From Rhynchonema sp. JSB1_4 (Eukaryota; Nematoda; Chromadorea; Monhysterida; Xyalidae): a stretch of 64,000 bases of DNA. A program made the position numbers and the translations under genes. Below, in pieces: positions 33,035 through 44,213 of the stretch (positions are counted from its first letter, which is position 1; every line of letters starts with the position of its first letter). The stretch spans positions 1-64,000 of the forward strand of contig JASAMV010008903.1 of the NCBI GenBank assembly GCA_030248065.1, read 5' to 3'. The notes beneath the pieces are model-generated. The model had not been told where the DNA came from. It saw only the letters and a list, made by a program, of their open reading frames with translations, and did not search any database.

Positions 33035-35577
33035 ATGGGTTACCTGACCACGATACTTCTGCTTGCTGTGGGCGCTTACGTTGCTAATGTAAGTTCTTCA
33101 TCATTTTACGACTGTTTGAATTTGAAAATTTTGATCAAATCACAATTGTATAAATTCGTTCCTCTTATACTTTTCTCTTATGCGTAATCCATTTATCTGA
33201 CGTTGCGTGATCGGGGTCCCCCGCTTTCTTTTTCACCATGGGTATTGACGGGTAGAATAATAAACGACATGTTTGGTGATTCAACAATGTGCGTATAGTT
33301 TACCGACCCGCATCAAATCTGATGATCTGCTGCACCGATCACGCGACCTTTTTGAAGGACTGATACAGGAAGGACAAGGCAAGCCAGCAGCATTTACACT
33401 GGTCAATTTGCAAGGTGACCAGCCTAAAACCAGTGCTTCAAGAAAGCCACGTGACCAAGGCCGGGCATAAAGCCTATCCAATCCAATCACGTAATGTAAT
33501 TTGACACATCTCCTCACGAAAAGAGTCCTTACAACCTGGACAGTACCTACATTTCTCCATTAATTCAATTTTTAATTTCCAAAATCAAACCGGAGTGTTG
33601 TGTTTGTTTTCAGGCCCTCAGTGCCGATGATGTGTTTGAATGGTGTTGCAATCGACAGCGTAAGGTCGGACCCCATCGTGGTTGTCTCCAGTACTGCTCG
33701 TATGGACCCAGTGGGTTCACGCAAAATGCGGTCGGTTTTCGGCTTGTTCCGATTACAGTTGGGAACTTGCCTTTTTTATGGTTTATGGGAACCAGGTGTT
33801 TTCGGTCACCATAAAGACTAATCACAGGAGCGGTAATTAGAGCAGCTCAATGCTTAACACCTTGAAAATCGGCTATTAGCCGCGGGCCAAAGAATATCGA
33901 TCTAAGATAAGCCAACATTGTTTTCTGTATGTACAGAGTGGTGGAAAAATATAGCACTTCATTTGTTGCACCAGTTTTTATGTTGTTTTGTTTGATGCTA
34001 GCCTATTATTTTTGAAACATCTTTCGTCTTAGATGGTTTATGTCAGCGATGAAACATTTTTGGCCCAACACAGATCTTGACTGACAGTGATAGCGAAATA
34101 CCGGCCGCAAATTTTGGAATAATGTGTATTTTGCGACACCCTGTACGCTCTTGACACTATTTTTGGAACCCACTTTTCAAACGCGTTGTCCAACTAATGT
34201 TTCACAATTGTTTTTCAAAATTTTAGCTGGATCTGATGTACAACAACAAGGACCCGAAGATTTGTCCACGATCAGCCCTGGGCTCGTATCTGTTCTGTGC
34301 CGGCAGTGGAATGAATCACAGAGCTAGGTACAGTATTTTAGGCTTAGGCTTAACGCTAAGGCCTAAACTTTAGGCATGTGTGGAATCGTGTCGGTGTTTG
34401 TTGTTATTGCGCACTGTAGTACATGACGTTGTCATATTCCAATAGCAAACTTGGTGATTAGATCGGACTCCGATCGGATATGCGTTGGTCACGTGACTTT
34501 TCAACGTAAGGGTAAATCGAAATATACCGAGGCCACTAGGTTATTTCGGCCAACATAAAATTAGTCTATCAGCGGTTTGAAAACAGCCAGACAAACAAAT
34601 GGATGAAACTAGTTATACAGTACCACTTGGTGTAGATCTCGACACATTCCAAACATCACGTGACATCAGACAGATCCGATCCGGTCCGTTTCGACCACCG
34701 AGTCTGACGCCGGCCGAAATCAACCTCCTATTTTTTTCAATGACGTCACATTCCTAGAACGCAGAATTAGAAATTCTGTATGCAAACTTTTTAATTTCTG
34801 AAAAATTTTAAAAAAAATAATCGAACCAAAATCCCGTCAGATGCGAAGCGAACGGCGTTGGCGTACCAGCGCAAGGACTGTGCTTGGATTTGTGCAACCT
34901 CAAGGACGGTGTCACTCTCACACTCACACTCAGTCACCTTCCATGTTTGGGTGTACTCCCACAGGTCAGATATGTGTGATTGGTATGGCAGGCTGTTGTC
35001 AGTCAATATTGTTCCCCCCCTAAGGTATGCACTAATTTCCCCGACTAAGATATTGGTCGCACAATGACTTTATAAGAATTGGTCAATTTTCCTGAATCGT
35101 GAAGGAGGAAGTGACGGGGCAGTGACGTTGCGTTGCGCGATCGCACACAAAGCATGCACCCAATGGAATGCTTCGGACCCGCAGCAATGTGGGAACTCTG
35201 CTAGATTATTTTCAGATGAAAATGTTTTGTGAGAACAATGAATAGCACAATCGGGAAGAGTGACTGAACGTGAAAATCAGGATTTGTTTGATGGATTGTT
35301 ATATGATCGTTGTGCGACCAATACACTAGTCCACTATAATTTCCACTCCGGGTACTCGAAATGCAAAAATCTACTATTCATTGGAATCACCGCCGATCTG
35401 AACCGGATTGTGAGTGATTACCGTAACCCAACTCATTCCGTCCTACTGTAGGTGCGGCAATCCTTCCGCGAGCAGGTGGAGGAAGACATTGCCAGCGGCC
35501 GGTACGACCATCTAAACCGACCCCCAACGCCGCTGAATTTTTTCGGTGCACTACCCGAGGCCTCGAAAAATAATTAA
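33035..35577 (+). CDS. DB-module-like secreted protein D, five exons, 173 residues
   Basis: Exons 33035-33088, 33614-33730, 34227-34327, 34841-34964 and 35452-35577 join in phases 0, 0, 2 and 0. Exon 1 is the signal peptide MGYLTTILLLAVGAYVAN. Exon 2 gives FEWCC and CLQYCSY, exon 3 gives CPRSALGSYLFCAGSG, exon 4 gives CEANGVGVP, LCLDLCNLKDG and LPCLG, and exon 5 a charged tail beginning VRQSFREQVEED. The ten cysteines are as in the paralogues. The third intron is in phase 2 just before the seventh cysteine, not in phase 1 after the GV motif as in B, C, E and F. The AATAAA at 35652 is 75 nt past the stop. Introns 2, 3 and 4 each hold a different inverted-repeat element, and a telomere-like TTAGGCTTAGGCTTA lies at 34338. 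Confidence 0.87.
33932..34145. mobile_element. mariner-like short element in DB gene D intron 2
   Basis: TACAGAGTGGTGGAAAAATA at the left and TTTGCGACACCCTGTA at the right resemble mariner-type ends within TA borders. The arms match imperfectly, so it is probably old. Confidence 0.45.
34446..34690. mobile_element. composite inverted-repeat element, CAAACTTGGTGATCGG family
   Basis: CAAACTTGGTGATTAGATCGG and TTGGTCACGTGAC at the left face CACGTGACATCAG and CAGATCCGATCCGG at the right. It is in DB gene D intron 3. Confidence 0.6.
35051..35323. mobile_element. terminal-inverted-repeat element, GGTCGCACAATGAC family (copy 3)
   Basis: The left end TATTGGTCGCACAATGAC is mirrored by GTTGTGCGACCAATA. 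The GACCCGCAGCAATGTGGG block matches the partial copy at about 9475-9680. It is in DB gene D intron 4. Confidence 0.7.
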
Positions 35578-37347
35578 GCTCTAAGTCGATGGATTGAAAG
35601 CGATTATTTTGTGACTATTATTTAGAGACAGCTTATCCTCTGCGTGTGGTGAATAAAGCAGGGACCTTCCCTGATTTTTAAAGGATTTTCGTTTTGGCAG
35701 TTATTGCCGTTGAACAACAGATTAGGCACCAAACTGCCGTTTGCCACGTGGAGAGAGGTTCGTTGTACATGTAAAGAGGGTAGACATATGCACTTTAGAG
35801 CAACTAAATTCAGTTAATATATTTGCAGTCCGCCATTTTTGTACTGACATCATGACAAAATGTTCATTCTGTTTTAAAATCCGTATAAAATTGGTCGTTT
35901 ATTAACGCTCGCGCACAAAAACGTGTTCGTTGAAAAATCTTTTTTGAACTATCCAGGATAGAAGTGCATAATTGATTTCAAACACGAGCGTGATTATCGC
36001 ATTCTGTGACGAGATTCGCAATATTTCAGAAAACAAATCTGGACTTGCTTCAGTTATGCAATTCTTTTCGTCGAATTTTCAGTGATCAAATTTTGGTTTC
36101 AGCATTTTACACTTAAGATACTATCATTTTAATTTATTTATACATTCTCATTAGCCAGAAACATTGGCGCAAAGCAAGTTTTTTTTGATTAAATGTTGTA
36201 TGACCCTGGTTACTGAAATAGCGGAACAAAAATGTTCTTCCGACTTGATATGCAGTTGGACGACTTGCAATGAAGCTGGAGCTGCAAATGTCTGCTTTTC
36301 GAAGCTAACAATTCCCGGGAAACAACAGAAAAACCGCATTGTGGGGTTTATTCGTTTTCGATTAGTCCGTAAACACTGTTCCTTTCCGTAAATTGAGAAA
36401 GTGACTGACTTATTACGCACATGTGATGTCACACGCACTGTGGTGTGCAAGGGTGCATAGTGGGATTTTATTCGGCTCGGGGGATAGAAACAATGACACA
36501 CTGAAACAACCGAATTGCATTGCATGGTCTGTTGATTTGTGTACACACACTTTACAGTGGTCGGTGAAATTAAAATTGGGACGTTGTTACTGTTGTATCG
36601 AAAGCATGTGGCTTAGAAAATAGAGACAATGCAAAGTATCAAGTGGCAGACAACTTTTCTTCTCGAAACGTGCTGAATAAAGGTTGACCAAGCTCATTAT
36701 ATACGGAATGAACTGCAAAACGGTTGCTAAACACGGCAAATTTGTGAAAATAACTAAGTTTTCGCGAACCCGGCCCTTGAGCGGGACCCCGGAAGTAGAC
36801 AGTCAGTCAGTCTGCACGCGCACTCATGCGCAATGCATACCCATCGCCAAAATCACATGCATGACAGACACTTACAGTCTTGTTTTATCGGTACTGTGCG
36901 CCAAATTTTTTGGAATTTTTGTAAGTTTACCCAAAAATTTAAGAAAATTCTGAGATCATCCGGTTATCAAAAAACGTAGCACAACAAGACAGCGTTATGC
37001 ACACGTAAAGGATCAATATGGGAATGATTGTGGTCCTTCACATTGTGTCCAAGGCATGCCTAATGTCTGTTCATACATTACATAGGTTTCAGACATTTTT
37101 TGGAATTTTCTAGTTGGGATTTCCATCGAAAGATGCTGAAAATCTCTGTTTTTGCGCGGTCTTTATGATAATTTCGACCATTTTCCATTCAATGGTATCG
37201 ATTTTGTTTCAGATGCAACAATTTGTATATGTATTTTGTTACAAGATTTCACTTTGATTTCTCTTCAGTTTCAATTTTTCAAAAAAAAGTCTTAAGAGCA
37301 GGTTTTCCGGCGCATTCCAGGGTCAAACGCCGTTGTCCTCAGTGACT
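35578..37347. other. intergenic region between DB genes D and E
   Basis: No coding exon or well-formed repeat is supported. Open frames of 60-131 codons exist on both strands without motifs. The promoter of gene E should lie near 37250-37340. Confidence 0.35.
35652..35657 (+). promoter_or_regulatory. poly(A) signal AATAAA of DB gene D
   Basis: A canonical AATAAA lies 75 nt after the stop codon at 35575-35577, a normal distance for a short 3' UTR. Confidence 0.6.
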
Positions 37348-40300
37348 ATGATTCAATTGCTTTTCGTGCTTGCGGCCCTGAGCCGGGGGACTCATGCGCA
37401 AAGCAAGATGATGGACCATGACATGGTTAGGTGCTGTGAACGATTTTGATTAATTGCTGGAATTTGTCATAACGACGGTTTGCTGCGTTTTAGGCAGGCT
37501 CCCCAGGGTGGCCGTCGAAAACCCCGAAACGGAAAACCCCCAAAAACCCCGAAAACGAAGAACCCCGATAAAAAAAACCCGAAAACGAAAAACCCCGGCA
37601 TAATCCGCAAAAGTTTGAAGGAATAGGCCTTCATTCAGGGTTAGGCTTAGGCTTAGGCTACCAGCCTGGAAGACATGGCCAAAGGAGACTTACAGTATCT
37701 GGGGACTTATTTTTCGGTTTTTTTCGGCGTTTTTTCGGGTTTTTTTCGGGGTTTTCGAACCCACCCCTCCCTAGTTTGTCTGCGCACTGGCTTTTAGGTG
37801 GTTGATGTCCACGGTAGTTGACTGGTTTAACATACAACGACTACATATGATTCAAACCACGTTATTGCCACAAAAAAGAGATCGCAATAATCCGATGACC
37901 CAATCTGATCACAAATATTGCGCACTTTACAGAGTCGACCAACTACCGCCAACCAGCTGTTCATGCGCTGTTGTGTGAATCATTACAACATCCAATCAGG
38001 CTGTCGACGTTTCTGTTCGTACGATGGAAATGGTGGATTCAGTCGCGAAGCTGTAGGTTCCTCCGCCTGTTGGGTCGGATGTGTCTCAGTTTGTTGTTGT
38101 TGTTGTTGTAACCGAAGAATTTATCAAATATAAGTCACCTGGATGCTGGTTTGGGTTCGAGATTTCAGAAAGAAATAATTTCCCGACAAAGTCCCCACTA
38201 TGTACGTATAAGCATTATGAAACATCGATGAAAATGACCATAGATGGGGATTTATTCGCGAGGGGCTTATTTGGCATTCTCCGGTACATGTGTGCCATAG
38301 ATGGACAAGGCACATTTTGTTGCCGTGTCAAATTTCTCACTTTCGTTTTGATGATGACTCGGATGTACTAATTTTGTTAAAAATTTTAACATTTATCGTG
38401 ATACATGTTTCGAGACCGACTTGTAGTTCCCTGCGTCATATAGGACAGGTCACCAGAAAAACGGTTTGTGACTGGGTTGCCTTGAGGGCTGCATTGGAAC
38501 AAAAAAAAATACCAATGTGGTTGGAAAGACGGTAAGGTGCTTTGTGGGCACACGCCTTTGCGCAAGACCAGTGACACGTTGCTGTTTCGGCCCGTAACGC
38601 CTGACAGCTTCGTGTTAAATAGGGTTTGTGTTGTGAAGAGCAGTGTTTTCGTCGAGGTCTATGGTGGTCATCCGGTGCAATAGTAGTACTGATGATGTCC
38701 CTGGCGCACCGCCCATCTCTGAAATCATGCAAGAAAAATAACAACACTCAAACAACAGCACATTTCACATTTTATTGCAGCTGCAAACCATGTTCTTCAA
38801 CACGGACCCTACATGTCCGTTCCAATCACTCGGATCGTATCTGTTGTGCGCCGGCATGAACCACAATCATGTGGAGCAATGTTCGCAGGCAAAGTACAAT
38901 GTGGGGCGCACGGTTGCTGGTTGGTTCGCATCAAATAGCGGTGGAAAACAGGTGTTTCAGGAAAGCACCGAGGTGTAACGAACCCCAGCGCACAAATTTT
39001 CGTCAACGGGAATAAACGAGTTTTACACTGGTCAAAGTTTTGTGTTTTGACAGAATATGCGATCTAAGGCGGGCTTCACAACGTATGCGCGTTTGCGCGT
39101 CAGCACGTATAGTTGGAGTACAGCCAAGGATGACGCGCAAACGCGCATCAATTTGTGAATTCGGCCTAAATGACAGTGGACCTACAACTGCCCCCTTCAT
39201 CCTTGGGGATGCAATGTCCGCCAAAAGTTGGCGTGGCACAACAATGTTTGTTCCGGATTGTTGGATGTTGTGTGTGCCCAAACCTGGACTTGTAGAAGCA
39301 CTGTCGTCAACTCAGATCGTGGACTTTTGTCGTCAACAACGTAAAACTTCTTGCAACTGCGCAACACATACACTCTGACAATTCTTTTGGGAGAAACTTT
39401 TCAAACGCGTTGCCTGATCCGTAAAGCGCATGATGCGTGCACCGGCTATAGCGGTCACGTGACTTCCGTAGCCAGTGCACGCATAATGCGCTTTACGGAT
39501 CAGGCAACGAGGTTGAAAAGTTTCTCCCAAAAGAATTGCCAGAGTATACATACATACATTGTACAGTATGTATATGTACTTTCGCACGCAAATCCGGTTG
39601 TGAGCTTTCTAAATGCCGCAATCCCATAATTATGTGGTTTTTCAACGCTTGAATCACCCATAACCGTCCTTTTTGTGTAAACTCTCGGTTTCTCATTCAA
39701 TAATGAAGTGGTTTCAACATGTTCGACACCGCCACAAAAACTGATATTGCGATCTCACGCGATGATTTACCACTTCCTTGAAATTCAGGCGACAAATGCC
39801 TCGACCTTTGCAACCTCAAAGCCGGTCGCACAATTGCGCTGAGCGTCGCCCACTGGCCTTGCTTGGAAACACTCGACGATGTCAGACAGGTGCGTGTGGC
39901 TTAGTGGCGTGTGCTTGTCGTTGTCGGCGCATATAATACTGTGGGTTCGAATCCGGCTGGTGAATTTCAGGTATTACATGAATACGCAATTGAACAAGTG
40001 CCCAAATTCAGTGGCGCGATGAGAAAATTAGTTGGCGACAGACCTGTTGCACGTCGAAGAGACTCGTCGTCGGAGAAGACAATTGAACAGCGCATTGAAG
40101 GTACCCAAAGAAGAACATGTAAATTTTGCACGAACACATACGCCCAAACTTTGAGCGGTGTCGGTTTTCATCAATCGGACAGAATTAGAAAACCATTGGT
40201 GCCTGTGTACAAGGTAAACGTCCTGGGACTTGAAGCAAAAATTGATTTGTCACGGTTGTAAAATTTGACTGGGACTTTGGGAATTAGAATGCGGGCCGAC

Positions 40301-40721
40301 CGGTTCATTCTGTTTAACACCAAAGCTTAGGGACCATACCACACCAGTGAAGCCTGAAAAGCGCATGCTTGACATTGCTCCACAAAATCAACAAAACAGA
40401 AAAACTCTTCCAAACACATCTACATATACGTACATATGTCACCATAATATTCATTCAGCCTCACCAGAAAGCCTCGAAGAGTCACCTCCAGAAGCGCCGA
40501 CCGAAATCGCGGCGCCGAATTCGCACGAGGCGCAACTGAACGCCGCGCTGGCCAAAGCGACGCCGCCCAGCAACGTCAACAACGTCACAGCGGCGCGTAA
40601 ATGGCTGCGACGCCGGCTCGCATCGCAGCTGCGCCGGTGGCGACAACGCAAGATGAAACAGATGCTGCATCGGCAGCAAGAGGCACCCGTCGATCATGGC
40701 AATGCCGAGCGATGGAATTGA
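37348..40721 (+). CDS. DB-module-like secreted protein E with long basic C-terminal extension, six exons, 276 residues
   Basis: Exons 37348-37425, 37933-38052, 38781-38919, 39789-39889, 39971-40100 and 40459-40721 join in phases 0, 0, 1, 0 and 1. The signal peptide is MIQLLFVLAALSRGTHAQ. The module carries FMRCC, CRRFCSY, CPFQSLGSYLLCAG, QCSQAKY, CLDLCNLKAGRTI and WPCLET, ten cysteines in all. Unlike the other five, it continues for about 130 residues through exons 5 and 6. This tail has RRRDSSSEK, then a Pro/Glu/Ala-rich stretch, then an Arg-rich block with RKWLRRRLASQLRRWRQRKM, and no cysteine. The exon 6 codons are GC-rich compared with the AT-rich introns. Gene E is closest to gene F in sequence. 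Intron 4 is only 81 nt and consists largely of a tRNA-like sequence. Confidence 0.86.
37488..37775. repeat. palindromic AACCCCGAAA element with internal (TTAGGC)3
   Basis: It lies in DB gene E intron 1. CGAAAACCCCGAAA and AAAAACCCCGAAAACG repeats at the left face TTTTTCGGGGTTTTCG at the right. Three exact TTAGGC units at 37641-37658 sit in the loop; TTAGGC is the nematode telomere unit. Confidence 0.7.
39055..39175. repeat. short inverted repeat in DB gene E intron 3
   Basis: ATGCGCGTTTGCGCGTCA and TGACGCGCAAACGCGCAT are inverses. The outer GGCGGGCTTCACAA and TTGTGAATTCGGCC are weaker arms. Confidence 0.6.
39373..39545. mobile_element. TTCTTTTGGGAGAAACTTTT inverted-repeat element, short form
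   Basis: It has near-perfect arms: CTCTGACAATTCTTTTGGGA...GATCCGTAAAGCGCATGATG against CATAATGCGCTTTACGGATC...TCCCAAAAGAATTGCCAGAG, with a short loop around TCACGTGA. The same ends bound the 1.9-kb foldback at 50873-52757. Confidence 0.8.
39890..39970 (+). other. tRNA-like sequence filling DB gene E intron 4
   Basis: TGGCTTAGTGG (39897-39907) fits the pol III A box and GGTTCGAATCC (39944-39954) is an exact B box, 36 nt apart as in a tRNA. The T-arm pairs in four of five positions, but the flanks do not pair as an acceptor stem. It is therefore a tRNA pseudogene or the head of a tRNA-derived SINE. It fills nearly the whole intron. Confidence 0.5.
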
Positions 40722-41492
40722 GTGAATGGTGTTCCAGTTGCGGGGTGTACGGACAAAACGGCGGGGAGAAAACAGTGGGGCCAAATCAGCGGGTATGGAA
40801 CGTAGCTTGTTCAATAGGCTTACGGCTAAGGCGGGGTTAGGCCTAGGCATGGGCTTAAACATACAGTGCCCTCAGCAAATATCTATTTCGGTGACTGCTG
40901 CAGTCTTTCAAAAACCGCCGTTTTGTCCGTGACACGTTCACTTCAGCTTATACATAGAATAGTCCAAATTTACATATCGGTGTACGCATTTTTGTTTGCA
41001 TATGTACCATTGTCATCATTTTTCACAAACGTAGCAGCTTTTTTACTTGTCGAGCCTTTTGTGTTTCTGAAATTGAATGCAATCTGGACAGACACCACTC
41101 CGGTGTGTGCGTGCCTAACTTGCTCCAAAGAATATTACCTGTACACAGTTCATTCCGTTCCCCACACAACCATACCAAAGTCGATATTATTAGAATTCCA
41201 TCATTTTTATTGCTTTTTCCTCAAATTGTATAAAACAAGCATTGCGTTACTGCAGTATTTGGTGATTTAATCAATCATACAATTCCATATATCCCTACAG
41301 TCTACCGTCTCTACAGTGGTACGAGGTAGGGTAAACCCACCCTTTTCGAGCCAGAGTCGAAAATACCGTGTGTCTGGGCGAAAATATCCACAACACCTGC
41401 AGATGTACGATATGTATTGAGGATCACTATACAGGGGGCAGACCGTGTATATACGTAATTATACATCCTAAAACCCCAGCACAATCAATGTT
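40722..41492. other. tail-to-tail spacer between DB genes E and F
   Basis: Both genes end into this spacer. GGGGTTAGGCCTAGGC near 40835 is a degenerate telomere-like patch. TTTATT at 41206-41211 could be the poly(A) signal of gene F on the minus strand. No other gene is seen. Confidence 0.4.
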
Positions 41493-44213
41493 TCATGCAT
41501 CTGTGTGTTTGTTCTGCACCAATATTTTATCAGCATACTCGCGCATAACGTCCCTGACTTTGTCCAATGTTGTCACGCACGGCCAGTGAGCCGGTGTGAG
41601 TTTGATTGTCCGACCTGCCGTCAGGTTGCATAGATCCAAACATCGGTCACCTATGTGAATAGAGACAGCTTCGGTGATGTTTCACACGGAATTCACTTGC
41701 CCAGTGTGTCGATTTTAACCAAAATATTTTCGTTGCGTAGGCGTCAGTGAAGAACCAATCCGGCACCGCGACCAGGGTTGGATTAAAAAAAACGTAAAAC
41801 TTTTTTTGTAAAAAAATTTTTTTTTAAAAAGTTGGCCACTTTTTTATTTTAAAATTTTAAAAAGTAAGTCCACTTTTTTATATTTTTTCACTTTTTTCCT
41901 TATTTTCTGACTTTTTTAAGGTGAAAAGGCATATTTTCACGTGTTTTATTGCCTATGATTCTCAAAACATTGCCTGCGGCGCTTATATTTCAGTTTGAAA
42001 TGGTGTTATGATGGACTTATGCAGTTCCCAGATATCCTAACAACAGCTGCATGTATAATATAGGACACCCCATGCCGTATACTGTACAGTTATTGAGCGT
42101 GTCGTAAGCTATCGACAGACTCCACGTTGCTCGCCTGTTTGCTTTTGTGCGAATTAGCTATTTGTTGCTTTTGTGACACAAAGTGAGTATGGTGTGAGTC
42201 TTTATCTCTCTTCAAATCTATCCCCAAATTCACAAACAGAAGGTTAGTCTTCCCTTTGTCATATACAGCATGTATACCCACAGTTACCTTTCTCAAAGTC
42301 ATGACCAAGGGGATTAGATCGCAGGTGATTACGTAAACATGCAAGTCAGTGGAAAAGTTCCTCTTTAGTGTCCCTCAAAACGTGCCGTGCTAACATGATT
42401 TCAGAAATTTCATTCTTCAAGAAACCAATTTTTTGGGGGTCCGGAATAAAAAAAGGGATTTTTAAAAAAAATTTTAAAAAGTTTTTTTTTTAAAAAAGTT
42501 CGATAATAGAAAAAATTTTTAATCCAACCCTGACCTCGACACGTGAGCTCGTGTCTATAATCGATATATCGAAAGCTAGAACTATAACTTCTGCACATGC
42601 AGTAGTTTTATGAAAATTTTTCCAATCATTTTCAGCTTTTACGCCAGTTAATACCATCAGTAATTGTCCCAAAGATGAAAAAGACACACGTACATAGGCT
42701 TTGGCAAACCGGTCCGCCGATGACCAAGGTGTTGATACCGGTGGACTGTGTCAACAAGCAGACTGCACTGCGACTGCAGGTCGATACCAAACTTGGTGAT
42801 CGGATGTGACTTGCCTTGGTAGTGCGTGATTCTTGCATTGATGCTATGAAGAAAATTACCGGAGCCACTAAATTCGTCCAGCTTATTAGCTGTGTATATA
42901 TGCATTTAATTTAGGTCGTGTAACATCTTTTACGCTGGACGAAATTAGTGGCATCACTGAATTTCTTAATTCAAAAAATCACGTGACCAAGTCAATCACA
43001 TGATTCGATCCGATCACCGACTTTGATATCGCTCATAATCTGAACCACAATCGTCCCCCCCCTGACCAGCAATAGTGCGTTCCACTCCCCTCGCTTTGCA
43101 TTCAGGCGTGTGGTCGTGATTGACGCTCGCGCACAACAGATAACCGGCCAGTGACGTAAAGGGGCACTCGTGATCGAGATGGAAAAACATTCGGCGCAGC
43201 TGTACAAAAGGTACGTTCAATAGTCGAAGCCGCGATTCTATACAGGTTGTTGCTTTGTATTAGACAGTACAATATTGGTGGATGACCAGAAAAAGATAGT
43301 TTTTGACAGTTTTGAAGTTTTGAACCTGAGACTTGAACCGTTGTAACCGAAAGCGATTGGGATTGATGCCTTTCCCCGTTCCCCGATGACTTGGAGGATA
43401 ATACTCAACGCTGACATCGCACTGATAATCTGGCTAACATTACAGTGGTCAAATCACTTCGTCAATAACTCCAACCAGTCCCAAGTGAGCACGAGGAAAA
43501 TACATGGCATTCGGGGTGAGTTGACGAGTCTACAAAGTGAGTTGACGAAGTGATTTGACCACTTGTGTTGACCACAGTAATACAAGCTGATAAGCTGCGG
43601 TCATTTTGACGACGTTCTAGCTTACGTCATGGTCATCCATGTCAAACAAGGTGTGCCGTTGACTTTATGCATTCTAACGTGTCATATCGACGCAAAGCTC
43701 TTCACGCAAACGCAACGCTAGTCCCAAACGGAAGAAATGTGTGTGATGCGCGTTTGCACGGAACTGCGACGACTTGTGTGGACGACATTTGAATAAGCCG
43801 AAATTTTCGCTTCAAAAAGTCTGCACATACATATGCACTCACACTTGTCCGACCAAACCCATCCGGTTCATAAGTGCAGTATTTGGTGCAACCTGGTTTG
43901 ATGGTGGTGCGCGCTTCACAGCATCGTTGAAATAGGGAGTTGGCGGACAGAACGGGGGTGTTCTGGAAATATAGTGTATATGTCAAACTGTGCCAGGTGG
44001 TGCGTTTGCGGGCCTGATCTATCTTGGTCATATGACTTTTTGTGGAAATTTGTCGTAATACTCGTATATCTATCATCGCAAAATTCAGAAATGTGATTTT
44101 GCGACCGAACTCGAGTAGGTAGTCACGAAACTTACCACGGCGTTAGCCAGTTGCAACACTGAGACGAAGGCAACAATAATGGTTAAGATTGATCCCGTAG
44201 CACCAAGTACCAT
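41493..44213 (-). CDS. DB-module-like secreted protein F, four exons, 162 residues
   Basis: Exons 44213-44136, 43962-43843, 43199-43067 and 41650-41493 join in phases 0, 0 and 1. Exon 1 is a signal peptide (MVLGATGSILTIIVAFVSVL...ANA). The module carries FQRCC, CTKYCTY, CPFTSLAGYLLCAS, ECKARGV, CLDLCNLTAGRTI and WPCVTT, ten cysteines. It is the nearest relative of gene E and stands in inverted orientation to it, so the pair looks like an inverted duplication. F ends shortly after the module (VRDVMREYADKILVQ...) and lacks the basic extension of E, because the intron that follows VRQ in E is absent. Introns 2 and 3 contain a GTGGTCAA element, a composite element and a hAT-like element. Confidence 0.86.
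41773..42532. mobile_element. hAT-type non-autonomous element in DB gene F intron 3
   Basis: The ends CAGGGTTGGATTAAAAA and TTTTTAATCCAACCCTG are inverted, flanked by ACCGCGAC and ACCTCGAC (8-bp duplication with one mismatch). The terminal CAGGGTTGG is shared with the element at 17995. The subterminal A/T-runs are long and there is no transposase. Confidence 0.85.
42788..43025. mobile_element. composite inverted-repeat element, CAAACTTGGTGATCGG family
   Basis: CAAACTTGGTGATCGGATG at the left and ATCCGATCACCGACTTTG at the right are inverted. The inner arm ACGCTGGACGAAATTAGTGG is present on one side. It is in DB gene F intron 3. Confidence 0.65.
43439..43581. mobile_element. GTGGTCAA / TTGACGAAGTGAT element (copy 3)
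   Basis: ATTACAGTGGTCAAATCACT and GTGTTGACCACAGTAAT are the inverted ends. It is in DB gene F intron 2. Confidence 0.75.
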
